From: Halanaerobium congolense
GTDB lineage: Bacteria > Bacillota > Halanaerobiia > Halanaerobiales > Halanaerobiaceae
DNA: 61,848 nt
NCBI RefSeq assembly: GCF_004366375.1
Contig: NZ_SOEF01000018.1
Span: 1-61,848 of the forward strand
Reading direction: 5' to 3'
Shown here: piece by piece, positions 7,792-16,631 of the stretch
Numbering within the stretch: the first letter of the stretch is position 1
Layout: the number at the start of each line of letters is the position of its first letter
Notes under the pieces: generated by a model
Told to the model about the DNA's origin: nothing
The model's database searches: none
What the model saw: only the letters and a program-made list of their open reading frames with translations
Translations under genes and position numbers: made by a program

Positions 7792-9066
7792 TTATAATTC
7801 CTCCTTATCTACTAGCTTCTTCATTTCTTCTAATAAATTGCTTAATTGTATTTCTTTTTCATCTCCACTTTTCATATTGCGAATTGTAGCAGAGTTATTA
7901 TTTAATTCATCTTCACCAATGATTATAGTATATTCAGCATTCATTCGATCTGCTGATTTCATCTGTGAACCCACACCTCGACCTAAATAATCAATTTCAG
8001 TTTTAAATCCTTTACTTCTTAACTTATCAAGAAGTTTAAAAGATTCTTTTTTGGCTTTGTCACCAATTACTGTTATGTAAAGGTCAACACCTGATTCTAC
8101 AGGCAGCTGAATGTCCTTTGCTTCCAGAGAAAGTAACAATCTCTCAATTCCTAAAGCAAATCCAATACCCGGTAGATCCCTATTTCCTATTTCTTCAGCC
8201 AGACCATTATAGCGGCCTCCACCAAAAACAGTGTCCTGAGCACCTAAAGCATTATCTTTAATTTCAAAAGCTGTATTTGTATAATAATCTAAACCTCTTA
8301 CTAAAAGCGGATTAATTGTATAATCAAGATCTAAAATATCAAGATATTCCTGTACCTCATCAAAGTGATCAGCACAACTATCACAGAGATTATCTGTAAT
8401 TTTAGGTGCATCTTTGATTACTTTTTGACAGCTTTCATTTTTGCAATCCAAAACCCTCAGGGGATTTCGATCAATTCTGCTCTGACAATTATCACATAAT
8501 TGATCTTTGTTTTTAATAAGATATTTTTTTAACTTTTCAACATATACAGGTCTGCACTCTCCACAACCTACACTGTTTAAATGCAGTTCTAAATCATCTA
8601 GGCCAAAATCCTGCAGCAGACGCATACCCAGAGAAATAATCTCTGCATCTAAAGCCGGATCATTAGAAGCTATTGCTTCAACACCGAGCTGATGAAACTG
8701 TCTAAATCTGCCAGATTGTGGTCTTTCATATCTAAACATAGGTCCAATATAATAATATTTAGTCGGCTGAGCCTGACCATAAATTTTATTTTCTAAAAAT
8801 GACCTAATTACAGAAGCAGTTCCTTCAGGTCTTAAAGTAATACTTCTGCCACCCTTATCTGCGAAAGTATACATTTCTTTTTCCACAATGTCAGTTACTT
8901 CTCCAATACCTCGCTGAAAAAGTTCTGTATATTCAAAGATTGGAGTTCTAATTTCCTGATAATTATAGTTTGAAAATATCTCATGTGTTTTCTTTTCAAT
9001 ATACTGCCATTTCAAAGTATCTGGTGGTAGTATATCATTAGTTCCTCTTGGAGCATTAAACTTCAT
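7792..9066 (-). CDS. hisS: Histidyl-tRNA synthetase
   Basis: Class II synthetase charging tRNA-His, 424 residues from the ATG at 9066. That start is chosen because the in-frame GTG at 9078 is part of the AGGTG ribosome binding site. Motif 2 is FRYERPQSGRFRQFHQ (111-126), the histidine-specific RGLDYYT lies at 257-263, and motif 3 is GIGFALGIERL (300-310). The insertion domain carries four cysteine pairs (C168/C171, C191/C194, C208/C213, C228/C231), which could bind zinc; such a Cys-rich insertion is common in Firmicutes HisRS. The C-terminal anticodon domain is complete. It forms an operon with aspS. Confidence 0.97.
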   Translation of the reverse strand: MKFNAPRGTNDILPPDTLKWQYIEKKTHEIFSNYNYQEIRTPIFEYTELFQRGIGEVTDIVEKEMYTFADKGGRSITLRPEGTASVIRSFLENKIYGQAQPTKYYYIGPMFRYERPQSGRFRQFHQLGVEAIASNDPALDAEIISLGMRLLQDFGLDDLELHLNSVGCGECRPVYVEKLKKYLIKNKDQLCDNCQSRIDRNPLRVLDCKNESCQKVIKDAPKITDNLCDSCADHFDEVQEYLDILDLDYTINPLLVRGLDYYTNTAFEIKDNALGAQDTVFGGGRYNGLAEEIGNRDLPGIGFALGIERLLLSLEAKDIQLPVESGVDLYITVIGDKAKKESFKLLDKLRSKGFKTEIDYLGRGVGSQMKSADRMNAEYTIIIGEDELNNNSATIRNMKSGDEKEIQLSNLLEEMKKLVDKEEL

Positions 9067-9128
9067 TTTTAAATTCACCTACTATTATTTCCTTTTAGTT
9101 TTTATTCTTTTAGTTTTAGAAAATCTAC

Positions 9129-9156
9129 CAGCTCAACTCTATTATAGAGCGAACTG
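9129..9156 (-). promoter_or_regulatory. Hairpin overlapping a TATAAT upstream of hisS
   Basis: CTCTAT-T-ATAGAG (9137-9149) is a perfect 13-bp inverted repeat, extended by CAGCTC/GAACTG on either side with one mismatch. On the minus strand it contains a consensus -10 TATAAT (9141-9146), but I see no good -35 at the right distance. It may be the terminator of the upstream gene (weak T-run), an operator, or the hisS promoter. It is not a T-box leader. Confidence 0.45.
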
Positions 9157-9191
9157 ATAGATTCATAATTTTGCTAAGAACTTACAATGAT

Positions 9192-10460
9192 TTAATTATT
9201 ATTTTCTGTTTCCAAAGGAGCCTCAACTTCCAGATCTTCTTCTAGCTGTTCAGCTTCTTCCTGAAATTCTTCAGTTTTTTTAGCATCAATTTCGACATTT
9301 TCCTGGTTTTGCTGCATATTTTGACTTATTCTTTGCACTTCTTCGATAGCAGATTGTGCTTTTTCTTCAGCTCCGAGTTGACTGTAAAGCATAAACAGCT
9401 GATAATAGGTCATAAAATCATCTTCAGCGCCAGCAGCCACTTCATCTAATAAGGCAATTGCCTTATCATTTTTTTCTTGTTCAGCTAAAAATTGAGCATA
9501 ATTAAATTTTAATTCATTATTCTCAGGAAATGATTTGATCGCTGTTTTATATGTTTCCTCAGCTCGATCATAGTTATTTTGACCCTCATATGCCTGAGCT
9601 AAATAACTATAGAAAATAGCATCTGTTTCTTCCTGTTCAACAAAAGTTTTGAACTCTTCTACAGCCTGATTATAATTTTCATTTTCTAAAGCATGATAGG
9701 CACTTAAAACAGGTTCATTAATAGTTATTTCTGCCTTTGATTTTAATTCTTTTAACCAGTTATTAACAGCCTGATTTCGTTTCTGATTTCTAATTTCAGT
9801 TTCTAAATTTTCTTTTACTTCAGCTAATTCTGGTTTCTCAGTTTCTGCAGTATTATTTTCAGCTGTTGGATTTTCTGATTCATTTTCACTTTGAGGATAT
9901 CTTTGATTGTAAAGTTCTTGAATTTCTTGATCACTAACAGTAACTTCTGGAATCCCCTGTTCAATAGTCTTTGTTATAGTTTTACTATCTTCTAAATTTG
10001 ACTTGATGTCTTCTCTTAATTGGCCAATTGTATAACCCTGTTCAGCCAATGCATCAGCCAACTCCTGGTCTGTCATTTTATTCTGGTCTAAAATGTTCTG
10101 ATAATTTTTATCCACTTCAGATTCTGAAACCTTTACATTAACTCCCAGTTTTTCTGCCTGATCCATGATCAGTTTTCTTTCAATAAGAGCATTCAAAACA
10201 TTATATCTAAATGGAATGATTTGACTACTGCTGAGATTAGATTGTGGAGCCTGCTGCTGTAAAAATGAAAAATATTCCTGTTGAGAAATTTCCATACCAT
10301 TTACTTCAGCAATAACAGATGGACTCTGATTGGGAGCTTGTCCCCCACCACCTTGATTATTTAAATAAGCACCATAACCCATAAAACCTCCAGAAACAAC
10401 AAAAGCAACGACTACAATATAAACAATAATTCTACTATTGTCGCGTAAAGTATCAAACAA
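9192..10460 (-). CDS. Membrane-anchored SurA-N-domain / TPR protein (chaperone-like)
   Basis: A 422-residue protein with an N-terminal membrane anchor (about 11-34), a SurA/PpiD-type N-terminal domain (about 48-185, starting VIAEVNG-EIS), a short acidic low-complexity linker (188-210), a return helix (220-245), TPR-like repeats (about 251-375) and a glutamate-rich tail. The parvulin isomerase domain that usually sits after the SurA N domain is missing, so a holdase role is more likely than isomerase activity. The bulk should lie outside the cytoplasm, which suits handling of exported proteins. The start is a TTG after GAGGAG. It has its own promoter and is probably monocistronic. Confidence 0.8.
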   Translation of the reverse strand: MFDTLRDNSRIIVYIVVVAFVVSGGFMGYGAYLNNQGGGGQAPNQSPSVIAEVNGMEISQQEYFSFLQQQAPQSNLSSSQIIPFRYNVLNALIERKLIMDQAEKLGVNVKVSESEVDKNYQNILDQNKMTDQELADALAEQGYTIGQLREDIKSNLEDSKTITKTIEQGIPEVTVSDQEIQELYNQRYPQSENESENPTAENNTAETEKPELAEVKENLETEIRNQKRNQAVNNWLKELKSKAEITINEPVLSAYHALENENYNQAVEEFKTFVEQEETDAIFYSYLAQAYEGQNNYDRAEETYKTAIKSFPENNELKFNYAQFLAEQEKNDKAIALLDEVAAGAEDDFMTYYQLFMLYSQLGAEEKAQSAIEEVQRISQNMQQNQENVEIDAKKTEEFQEEAEQLEEDLEVEAPLETENNN

Positions 10461-10531
10461 ACCTTACACTCTCCTCTCTTATATCATAAATTTAATAAAA
10501 TATATAGTAAGACATAAAATAATCCGATTTA

Positions 10532-10560
10532 ATTTTAACCTATTCAAAATTAGATGTCAA
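10532..10560 (-). promoter_or_regulatory. Sigma-A promoter of the SurA/TPR gene
   Basis: Minus strand -35 TTGACA (10555-10560), 17 bp spacer, -10 TAAAAT (10532-10537), starting a leader of about 65 nt before the TTG start at 10460. Confidence 0.82.
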
Positions 10561-10583
10561 ACCCCTGTGAATAAGAATAAAAC

Positions 10584-11210
10584 TTATTTTACAGCAGGCC
10601 AGACCCTATTTTTAAAAGTACTGATAGTACCCTTCGGTCCATGACCTGGATAAAAAACAGTATCTTCAGGCAGAGAAAATAGTTTTTCTTCTATCGAATT
10701 AATCAGCTGCTGAAAACTGCTGTCACTTAAATCAGTTCTTCCAACTCCAGATGCAAAAATACAGTCACCTGGAAATAAGATTTTTTCTTCTGCTATATAA
10801 ACTGAAATCCCATCTTCACTATGGCCAGGTGTATAAATAATTTTAAGTGTTAAATTTTCGAATTTTATTATCTCATCATCATTTAGTGTTTTATCAAGAC
10901 CAGGTGACATGATCTGCTGGCGCATAAACATCTGGGATAAATTTAAGTTTGGATCTTTTAATTTTGGATTTGTTTTAGGATGGCCCAATATTTCAGCACC
11001 AGTCTTCTCCTTTAAATATTGATTTGCAGCTATGTGATCAAAATGACCATGAGTATTAATAATATATTTAAGTATTAGACCATTTTCCTGCAGATAATTA
11101 TATAGTTTTTCTCCTTCAGCTCCAGGATCAATTATAAGTGCATTTCCATTTTCAGAGATAATATAACTTTTAGACATCAATTCTCCAACAGTAAATTCTT
11201 TTAATTCCAT
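10584..11210 (-). CDS. Metallo-beta-lactamase-fold hydrolase (glyoxalase II-like)
   Basis: A 208-residue single-domain MBL hydrolase. Metal ligands are visible: H54-x-H56-x-D58-H59 (THGHFDH), H130 (TPGH), D149 (FPGD) and H190 (YPGHG). This pattern is that of the YqgX/GloB2 subgroup. Substrate specificity cannot be read from the sequence; thioester hydrolysis such as S-lactoyl-thiol is the usual assumption. It follows dtd by about 20 bp, in the run recJ-apt-relA-dtd-MBL, as in many Clostridia. The ATG has an AGGTGAG ribosome binding site. Confidence 0.88.
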   Translation of the reverse strand: MELKEFTVGELMSKSYIISENGNALIIDPGAEGEKLYNYLQENGLILKYIINTHGHFDHIAANQYLKEKTGAEILGHPKTNPKLKDPNLNLSQMFMRQQIMSPGLDKTLNDDEIIKFENLTLKIIYTPGHSEDGISVYIAEEKILFPGDCIFASGVGRTDLSDSSFQQLINSIEEKLFSLPEDTVFYPGHGPKGTISTFKNRVWPAVK

Positions 11211-11230
11211 ACTCTCACCTATTCTAAATT

Positions 11231-11680
11231 TTAAAAATTTTTTTTACTATCAACTAAAATTGTCACCGGGCCATCATTAACTAATTTAACATCCATCATA
11301 GCCTGAAATTTACCCGTTTCAATTTTCAATTCAGATTTTTTTGCTTGCTCCACAAAATAACCATATAATTTTTCAGCCTCAGCTGGTGGTGCGGCCTCAA
11401 AAAAGCTAGGTCTCCTACCCTTGCGGCAGTCACCAAATAAGGTGAATTGAGAAACCAGCATTATATCCTTATTTAAATCTAAGGCAGATAAATTCAACTT
11501 ATCTTCATCATCTTCAAATATTCTCAAATTAATTATTTTCTCTAACAAATAATCTGCATCTTTTTGATCATCTTCTTTGCCTATTCCTAAAAACACTAAT
11601 AAACCGGAGTCAATTTCTCCGGTTATCTCAGTATCAACTTCAACTTTTGCACTTTTTACACGCTGAACGACTGCTCGCAT
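11231..11680 (-). CDS. dtd: D-aminoacyl-tRNA deacylase
   Basis: Dtd hydrolyses D-aminoacyl-tRNAs and also removes glycine mischarged on tRNA-Ala, acting as a homodimer. The 149-residue product carries the two family motifs, SQFTLFGDCRKGRRPSF and the cross-subunit NDGPVT near the C-terminus, where the Gly-cisPro pair forms the chiral selector. The start could be the TTG at 11683 or the ATG at 11680; the ATG gives the usual MRAVVQRV beginning. It lies 14 bp after relA, as in Bacillus. Confidence 0.96.
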   Translation of the reverse strand: MRAVVQRVKSAKVEVDTEITGEIDSGLLVFLGIGKEDDQKDADYLLEKIINLRIFEDDEDKLNLSALDLNKDIMLVSQFTLFGDCRKGRRPSFFEAAPPAEAEKLYGYFVEQAKKSELKIETGKFQAMMDVKLVNDGPVTILVDSKKNF

Positions 11681-11697
11681 CAAATTTCACTCCTTAT

Positions 11698-13845
11698 TTA
11701 AGCCGGTTTTGCCCGACTTACATTAAGAACACCTGATATTGACTCAATTTTTTTCATTATATCATACATATGCTCTGTTGAACTCAATTCTAAAGATAAA
11801 TTAATTACAGCCCTATTTTGGTCACTAGTCCGAGCCATCACTGATAATAAATTTATTTTTTCTTCCTTAATAATATGAGTTATATCATTAAGTAGAGCAC
11901 TTTTATTGACTGCATCAATTCTTAAATCAACCTGATAAGACTCAGTCCTACCAAGTTCCCAGCTAACTTCTATAATTCTTTCCGGTTCACTATCAGCCAG
12001 ATTTTTTAAGTTTTTACAATCTGCTCTATGAACTGAAACACCCCTACCTCTGGTAATATAACCCACAATATCATCACCAGGTACAGGATTACAGCATTTT
12101 GCCATTCTAACCAACATATCTTCCATACCCTTAACAGATACACCTTTATCAACAGAAGTGGACTTCTGCTGACTCGATGTTTGTTTCTTTTCTAAGTCTT
12201 TTTCAGGTTCATAATCCTTAAATTTTCTCACAACCTGTTTGGGACTAATGTTACTGTAACCAAGTTCTTCTAGTAAATCATCAACATCTTTTCTACCTAG
12301 TTCTTTTGTTATTTTTTTTAGTTCTTTCTCTTTTACTTTTTCACTTATTACAATATTATATTTATCAAGATATTCATCTAAGATCCGATGTCCTTTTTCT
12401 ATTATCTCATCTCGACGCTGCTTTTTAAACCAGTGTTTGATTTTGCTTCTGGCTTTAGAGGTTTTAACAAAATTTAACCAATCTCGAGATGGACCATTAC
12501 TTTTTTTAGAGGTCAATATTTCTACTATATCACTATTTTTAAGTTTATATTCTAGAGGAACAATCTTCCCATTAACTTTCGCTCCAACACAACGATGCCC
12601 TACTTCAGTATGAATATGATAGGCAAAATCTACTGGTGTACCTCCTCTAGGCAGTGACACCACATCTCCTTCGGGGGTGAATACAAAAACTTCGTCTTCG
12701 AAAAGATCAATCTTTAAGGTTTCCATGAATTCCTGGGGTTCCTGAAGATCTTTCTGCCATTCCAACAGTCTTCTCAGCCAGGATAATTTTTCTTCAAACT
12801 TCTCATCCCCAACCTTGCCCTCTTTATATCTCCAGTGAGCGGCGATTCCATATTCTGCAGTTTTATGCATCTCATAAGTTCTAATTTGAACCTCTAAGGG
12901 ATCTCCATTAGGGGCAATAACTGTTGTGTGTAGTGATTGATACATATTAGATTTAGGCATTGCAATATAATCTTTAAATCTACCAGGCATTGGTTTCCAT
13001 ATTTCATGGATAATACCAAGCACCTCATAACATTCTTTCACATTTTCAACCAAAACCCTGACAGCTGTTAAATCATAAATTTCATCAAATTCCACTTCTT
13101 TGCGGCTCATTTTATTGTAAATGCTGTAAAGATGTTTTGGACGACCATATATTTCAGCTTCAATATCATGATCCTTTAAAGTAGATTTTAAAGTTTCTAT
13201 CGCCTCCTGGATATCTTTTTCTCGCTGTTTACGGTTAGCCTGTACTTTATGAGAAACTTCATAATACATTTCAGGTTTTAAATATCTGAAAGCTAAATCC
13301 TCTAATTCCCACTTAATCTTAGACATCCCCAGTCGGTGAGCAAGTGGAGCATAAATTTCTAGAGTTTCTTTAGATTTTTCCTTCCTTTTTTCCTTTTTTA
13401 GATAATTAAGAGTTCTCATATTATGCAGTCTATCAGCAAGTTTTATCAATACAACTCTAATATCTTCTGCCATAGCTACAAACATTTTGCGCAAACTTTC
13501 AGCCTGCTGATCTGCTTTTGTTTTAAACTGCATTCTTGTTAATTTTGTGACTCCATCCACAATGTGAGCCACTTCTTCTCCAAACTCTTTTTCAATTTCT
13601 TCACTGGTAATACCCGTATCTTCAACAACATCATGCAGTAATGATGATACTATTGATACAATATCAAGTTCTAAATCAGCAAGAATTATGGCAACACCAA
13701 GAGGATGCTCTACAAAAGGCTCACCCGAGACACGATACTGCTCTTTATGAGCTCTATCCGCATATTTGTAAGCCTTTCTGACCATATCCAAATCTGGATC
13801 ATCCATATATAATTTTATTTTATCTAATAAGGTATCTAATTCCAT
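11698..13845 (-). CDS. relA: Bifunctional (p)ppGpp synthetase/hydrolase RelA/SpoT (Rel)
   Basis: A full-length 715-residue Rel. The N-terminal HD hydrolase has H47, H71-D72 and E75-D76 (HDVVEDT). The synthetase domain contains RFKD at 289-292, the signature of bifunctional enzymes as opposed to EXDD of synthetase-only RelA, followed by YQSLHTT. TGS (about 390-450), a helical region with conserved cysteines (CCNPVPGD) and a C-terminal ACT domain (about 640-715) complete the ribosome-sensing half. It governs the stringent response. It lies in the run recJ-apt-relA-dtd and has an AAGGAG ribosome binding site. Confidence 0.97.
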   Translation of the reverse strand: MELDTLLDKIKLYMDDPDLDMVRKAYKYADRAHKEQYRVSGEPFVEHPLGVAIILADLELDIVSIVSSLLHDVVEDTGITSEEIEKEFGEEVAHIVDGVTKLTRMQFKTKADQQAESLRKMFVAMAEDIRVVLIKLADRLHNMRTLNYLKKEKRKEKSKETLEIYAPLAHRLGMSKIKWELEDLAFRYLKPEMYYEVSHKVQANRKQREKDIQEAIETLKSTLKDHDIEAEIYGRPKHLYSIYNKMSRKEVEFDEIYDLTAVRVLVENVKECYEVLGIIHEIWKPMPGRFKDYIAMPKSNMYQSLHTTVIAPNGDPLEVQIRTYEMHKTAEYGIAAHWRYKEGKVGDEKFEEKLSWLRRLLEWQKDLQEPQEFMETLKIDLFEDEVFVFTPEGDVVSLPRGGTPVDFAYHIHTEVGHRCVGAKVNGKIVPLEYKLKNSDIVEILTSKKSNGPSRDWLNFVKTSKARSKIKHWFKKQRRDEIIEKGHRILDEYLDKYNIVISEKVKEKELKKITKELGRKDVDDLLEELGYSNISPKQVVRKFKDYEPEKDLEKKQTSSQQKSTSVDKGVSVKGMEDMLVRMAKCCNPVPGDDIVGYITRGRGVSVHRADCKNLKNLADSEPERIIEVSWELGRTESYQVDLRIDAVNKSALLNDITHIIKEEKINLLSVMARTSDQNRAVINLSLELSSTEHMYDIMKKIESISGVLNVSRAKPA

Positions 13846-13882
13846 CTATATTTATACTCCTTTAGTTATCTAAAAACAAAAA

Positions 13883-14395
13883 TTACTCAATTAAGAGTGA
13901 CTTAACTTCATAATCTTTTAAAACTTCCCGGCCATCAAGTGCATCGAGTTCTAATAAAAATGCACAACCAACAACTTCTCCACCTAGTTCTTCTACCATT
14001 TCTGTTGCAGCAAGAGTAGTTCCTCCAGTAGCAAGTAAATCATCCACAAGTAAAATTTTATCCCCTTTATTTACTGCATCTTTATGTATTTCAATTTCAT
14101 TTTTTCCATATTCCAATTCATATGATTTTTTTAATACTTTATGTGGTAATTTGCCTGGTTTTCTAATTGGAATAAAACCCTTATCAAGTTCTATTGCCAG
14201 TGGTGTCCCAACTAAAAAACCTCGAGCTTCAATACCTACCACATAATCAATATCATAATCTCTAAACATATCCGCCATTTTTTCAATGGCTTCTTTAAGT
14301 GCCTCCTTATCCCTCAAAAGAGGTGTTATATCTTTAAATAAAATTCCTTCCTTTGGGAAATCGGGAATGTTTCTTATTTTATCACTAAGATTCAT
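13883..14395 (-). CDS. apt: Adenine phosphoribosyltransferase
   Basis: Salvages adenine with PRPP to AMP. From the ATG at 14395 the product has 170 residues; an in-frame upstream ATG at 14428 is discounted because a strong AAGGAGG lies 6 bp before 14395 and MNLSDKIRNIPDFPKEG is the normal N-terminus. The PRPP loop is VDDLLATGGT (117-126). The start overlaps the end of recJ by 11 bp, indicating translational coupling. recJ-apt-relA is a conserved Firmicutes arrangement. Confidence 0.96.
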   Translation of the reverse strand: MNLSDKIRNIPDFPKEGILFKDITPLLRDKEALKEAIEKMADMFRDYDIDYVVGIEARGFLVGTPLAIELDKGFIPIRKPGKLPHKVLKKSYELEYGKNEIEIHKDAVNKGDKILLVDDLLATGGTTLAATEMVEELGGEVVGCAFLLELDALDGREVLKDYEVKSLLIE

Positions 14396-16604
14396 TTTTA
14401 TCCTCCTTAAAATTAGATACATTTGCAATCAGGTCAAATAGATTATTTTTAAAAACTATATCTTTAAATTTAATAAAATTATCCATTCGCCTGGATAATT
14501 TATTATATCGTACTGAGCCTTTAAAGTCCAATTCATTTTTGGAATTTGCTGCCTGCTCCTGCCGCTTAAGAAATTCTATTACTTTTGAATTATACTTAAT
14601 ATCAGAATTTCCAAATATAAATATAACTTTTATCATTTTATTTTCTCTATTAAGATGGTAATTATTTATTATTTCAGTAAATTGCTGCAGTGAAAATGGA
14701 AGTGAATAAAAAATCAAATGAGAAAAATCACTTTGAAAATTATAACTGCTGCCAAAAAAATAATGGCTTTCAAATTTTGTCTCAAAGTGTGCTTTTTCTT
14801 TTTTGTGACTAATGTAGACTGCAGCTTTTCCAACAACCTTATTAGACAGCAATTTATCTAAATTTAACCTTTTATCTCCACTGTTTCTATAATCATAAAA
14901 AGAATAGTTGTTTTTTTCAAAGACCAGGGCCGCTTTTGGGTTATCAGTTAACCGATAGTCATCAACTTTTAACTGAATATTTTCTTTACCCCGCCAGCAA
15001 TTAATTTCAGGTTGAGCTATCAAATCAAATCCGCCAGAAGCTAGTTGAACAGCTTGATCACCTAAGTTAAAGGCAACAGCCTCAATTCCATTTTCCAAAT
15101 AAATTTTAAGATGCTTATTTTCTTTACCCATTTGATAACACTTTTTGCTTTTCAAATTTTGAAAAAGAAATTTAGGAGCTGGATTTGCTACACCAAAAGG
15201 CTTGAATTGCTCCAAAGTAGAGATAAGATCCTTATTAAGTTTTGAAACATCATAATTTAGATCAATTTTTTTGTTTTTCAGAAAATCTTCCTCTGCCAAA
15301 TTTTGCAAAAGATATTCCTTAAATTTATTTTTAAAACAATCAATCTTATCAAACTCAATACTAAGCCCTGCTGCTGCTTTATGGCCACCAAACTTAATTA
15401 CTTTAGACTGGCAGTATTCTAAAGCCTGGTAAATATTCAAAGAAGAAATACTCCGGGCTGAACCTTTAGCTGTTGATTTTTCCTCATCGACTGCAAATAA
15501 AATAACAGGTAAGTTATATTTTTCTAATAATCTTGAAGCAACTATCCCAATTATTCCCGAGTGCCAATTTGAATCAGCTAATATTATTGACTTTTCAGTT
15601 TCCAAATCAATATTTTTAATCTTACTTTCTGCTTCTTGATAAATTTTTTCTTCCTGCTGCTGCCTTTTTTTATTAATTTTGATTAACTTTTGTGCAATAT
15701 TTTTAATTTCTTCCAAATCTTCACTAATTAAAAGCTTTAATGCTTGCTGAGCATCATCAATCCGACCTGCAGCATTCAATGGTGGAGCAATAATAAATCC
15801 AATTTGACCTGCACTTAGATTTTGCTTTTTAAGTTTCAATTCTTCAATTAAAATTTTTAGACCGAGAACTTGGTCCTCTTTGATCATTTCTAAACCGTTT
15901 TTAACCAAGATTCTATTTTCATTTTTTAAAGGAGCAATATCTGCAACTGTTCCTAGGGCAACTATCGGTATTAATTCTTTATTCATTTCTTTGACTTTTT
16001 TCGGATTTAAAGCTTGAGTTAGTTTATAAGCAGTTCCAACCCCAGCAATCTCTGAAGCAAAATAATTTTCAGCTTCAACCAGGTGATGATTTATTACCGC
16101 TTCAGCTTTAGGTAATTGATTTGAAGGGGTGTGGTGATCAGTGATTATTAAATCTACTTTCTCTTCTGCAAGATATTCAGCTTCTTTGAAAGCAGTAATT
16201 CCACAGTCAACAGTTATAATTAAATCAATATTTTCCTTAATTATTTTTGTCAAAGATTTAATATTTAACCCATAACCATCCTTTATTCTGTCAGGAAGAT
16301 AATATTCTAAATCTATGTTATATACTTTTTTAAAAAATCTAAATAAAACTGCAGTTGAGGTTATTCCATCAACATCATAATCTCCATAGATTAAAATTTT
16401 TTCATTATTTTTTACTGCTCTTTTGATTCTTTTAACAGCTTTTTTCATTCCAGGTAATAAAAAAGGATCACTTAAATATTTTAAATCAGAATTTAAATAT
16501 ATTTCTCTTTCTGTTTCTGTTACAATACCTCTTTCAGCTAAAAGTCGGTCTATATTTAGCTTTGTATCTTCTTGATAAAAATTTAGTTTCCATATTTTCT
16601 CCAT
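14385..16604 (-). CDS. recJ: Single-stranded-DNA-specific exonuclease RecJ
   Basis: A 5'-3' ssDNA exonuclease of the DHH family acting in recombination and mismatch repair. Catalytic motifs are DYDVDG (75-80), the VDCG motif (132-135) and DHH (156-158); the DHHA1 domain contains GGHKAAAG in the 400s, followed by an OB domain. At 739 residues it is of usual Firmicutes size, with an extra C-terminal domain of about 160 residues that shows no catalytic motif I recognise. The ATG has a GGTGATAT ribosome binding site. Confidence 0.95.
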   Translation of the reverse strand: MEKIWKLNFYQEDTKLNIDRLLAERGIVTETEREIYLNSDLKYLSDPFLLPGMKKAVKRIKRAVKNNEKILIYGDYDVDGITSTAVLFRFFKKVYNIDLEYYLPDRIKDGYGLNIKSLTKIIKENIDLIITVDCGITAFKEAEYLAEEKVDLIITDHHTPSNQLPKAEAVINHHLVEAENYFASEIAGVGTAYKLTQALNPKKVKEMNKELIPIVALGTVADIAPLKNENRILVKNGLEMIKEDQVLGLKILIEELKLKKQNLSAGQIGFIIAPPLNAAGRIDDAQQALKLLISEDLEEIKNIAQKLIKINKKRQQQEEKIYQEAESKIKNIDLETEKSIILADSNWHSGIIGIVASRLLEKYNLPVILFAVDEEKSTAKGSARSISSLNIYQALEYCQSKVIKFGGHKAAAGLSIEFDKIDCFKNKFKEYLLQNLAEEDFLKNKKIDLNYDVSKLNKDLISTLEQFKPFGVANPAPKFLFQNLKSKKCYQMGKENKHLKIYLENGIEAVAFNLGDQAVQLASGGFDLIAQPEINCWRGKENIQLKVDDYRLTDNPKAALVFEKNNYSFYDYRNSGDKRLNLDKLLSNKVVGKAAVYISHKKEKAHFETKFESHYFFGSSYNFQSDFSHLIFYSLPFSLQQFTEIINNYHLNRENKMIKVIFIFGNSDIKYNSKVIEFLKRQEQAANSKNELDFKGSVRYNKLSRRMDNFIKFKDIVFKNNLFDLIANVSNFKEDKNES

Positions 16605-16631
16605 TAAATATCACCAATACTTATAATTAAT

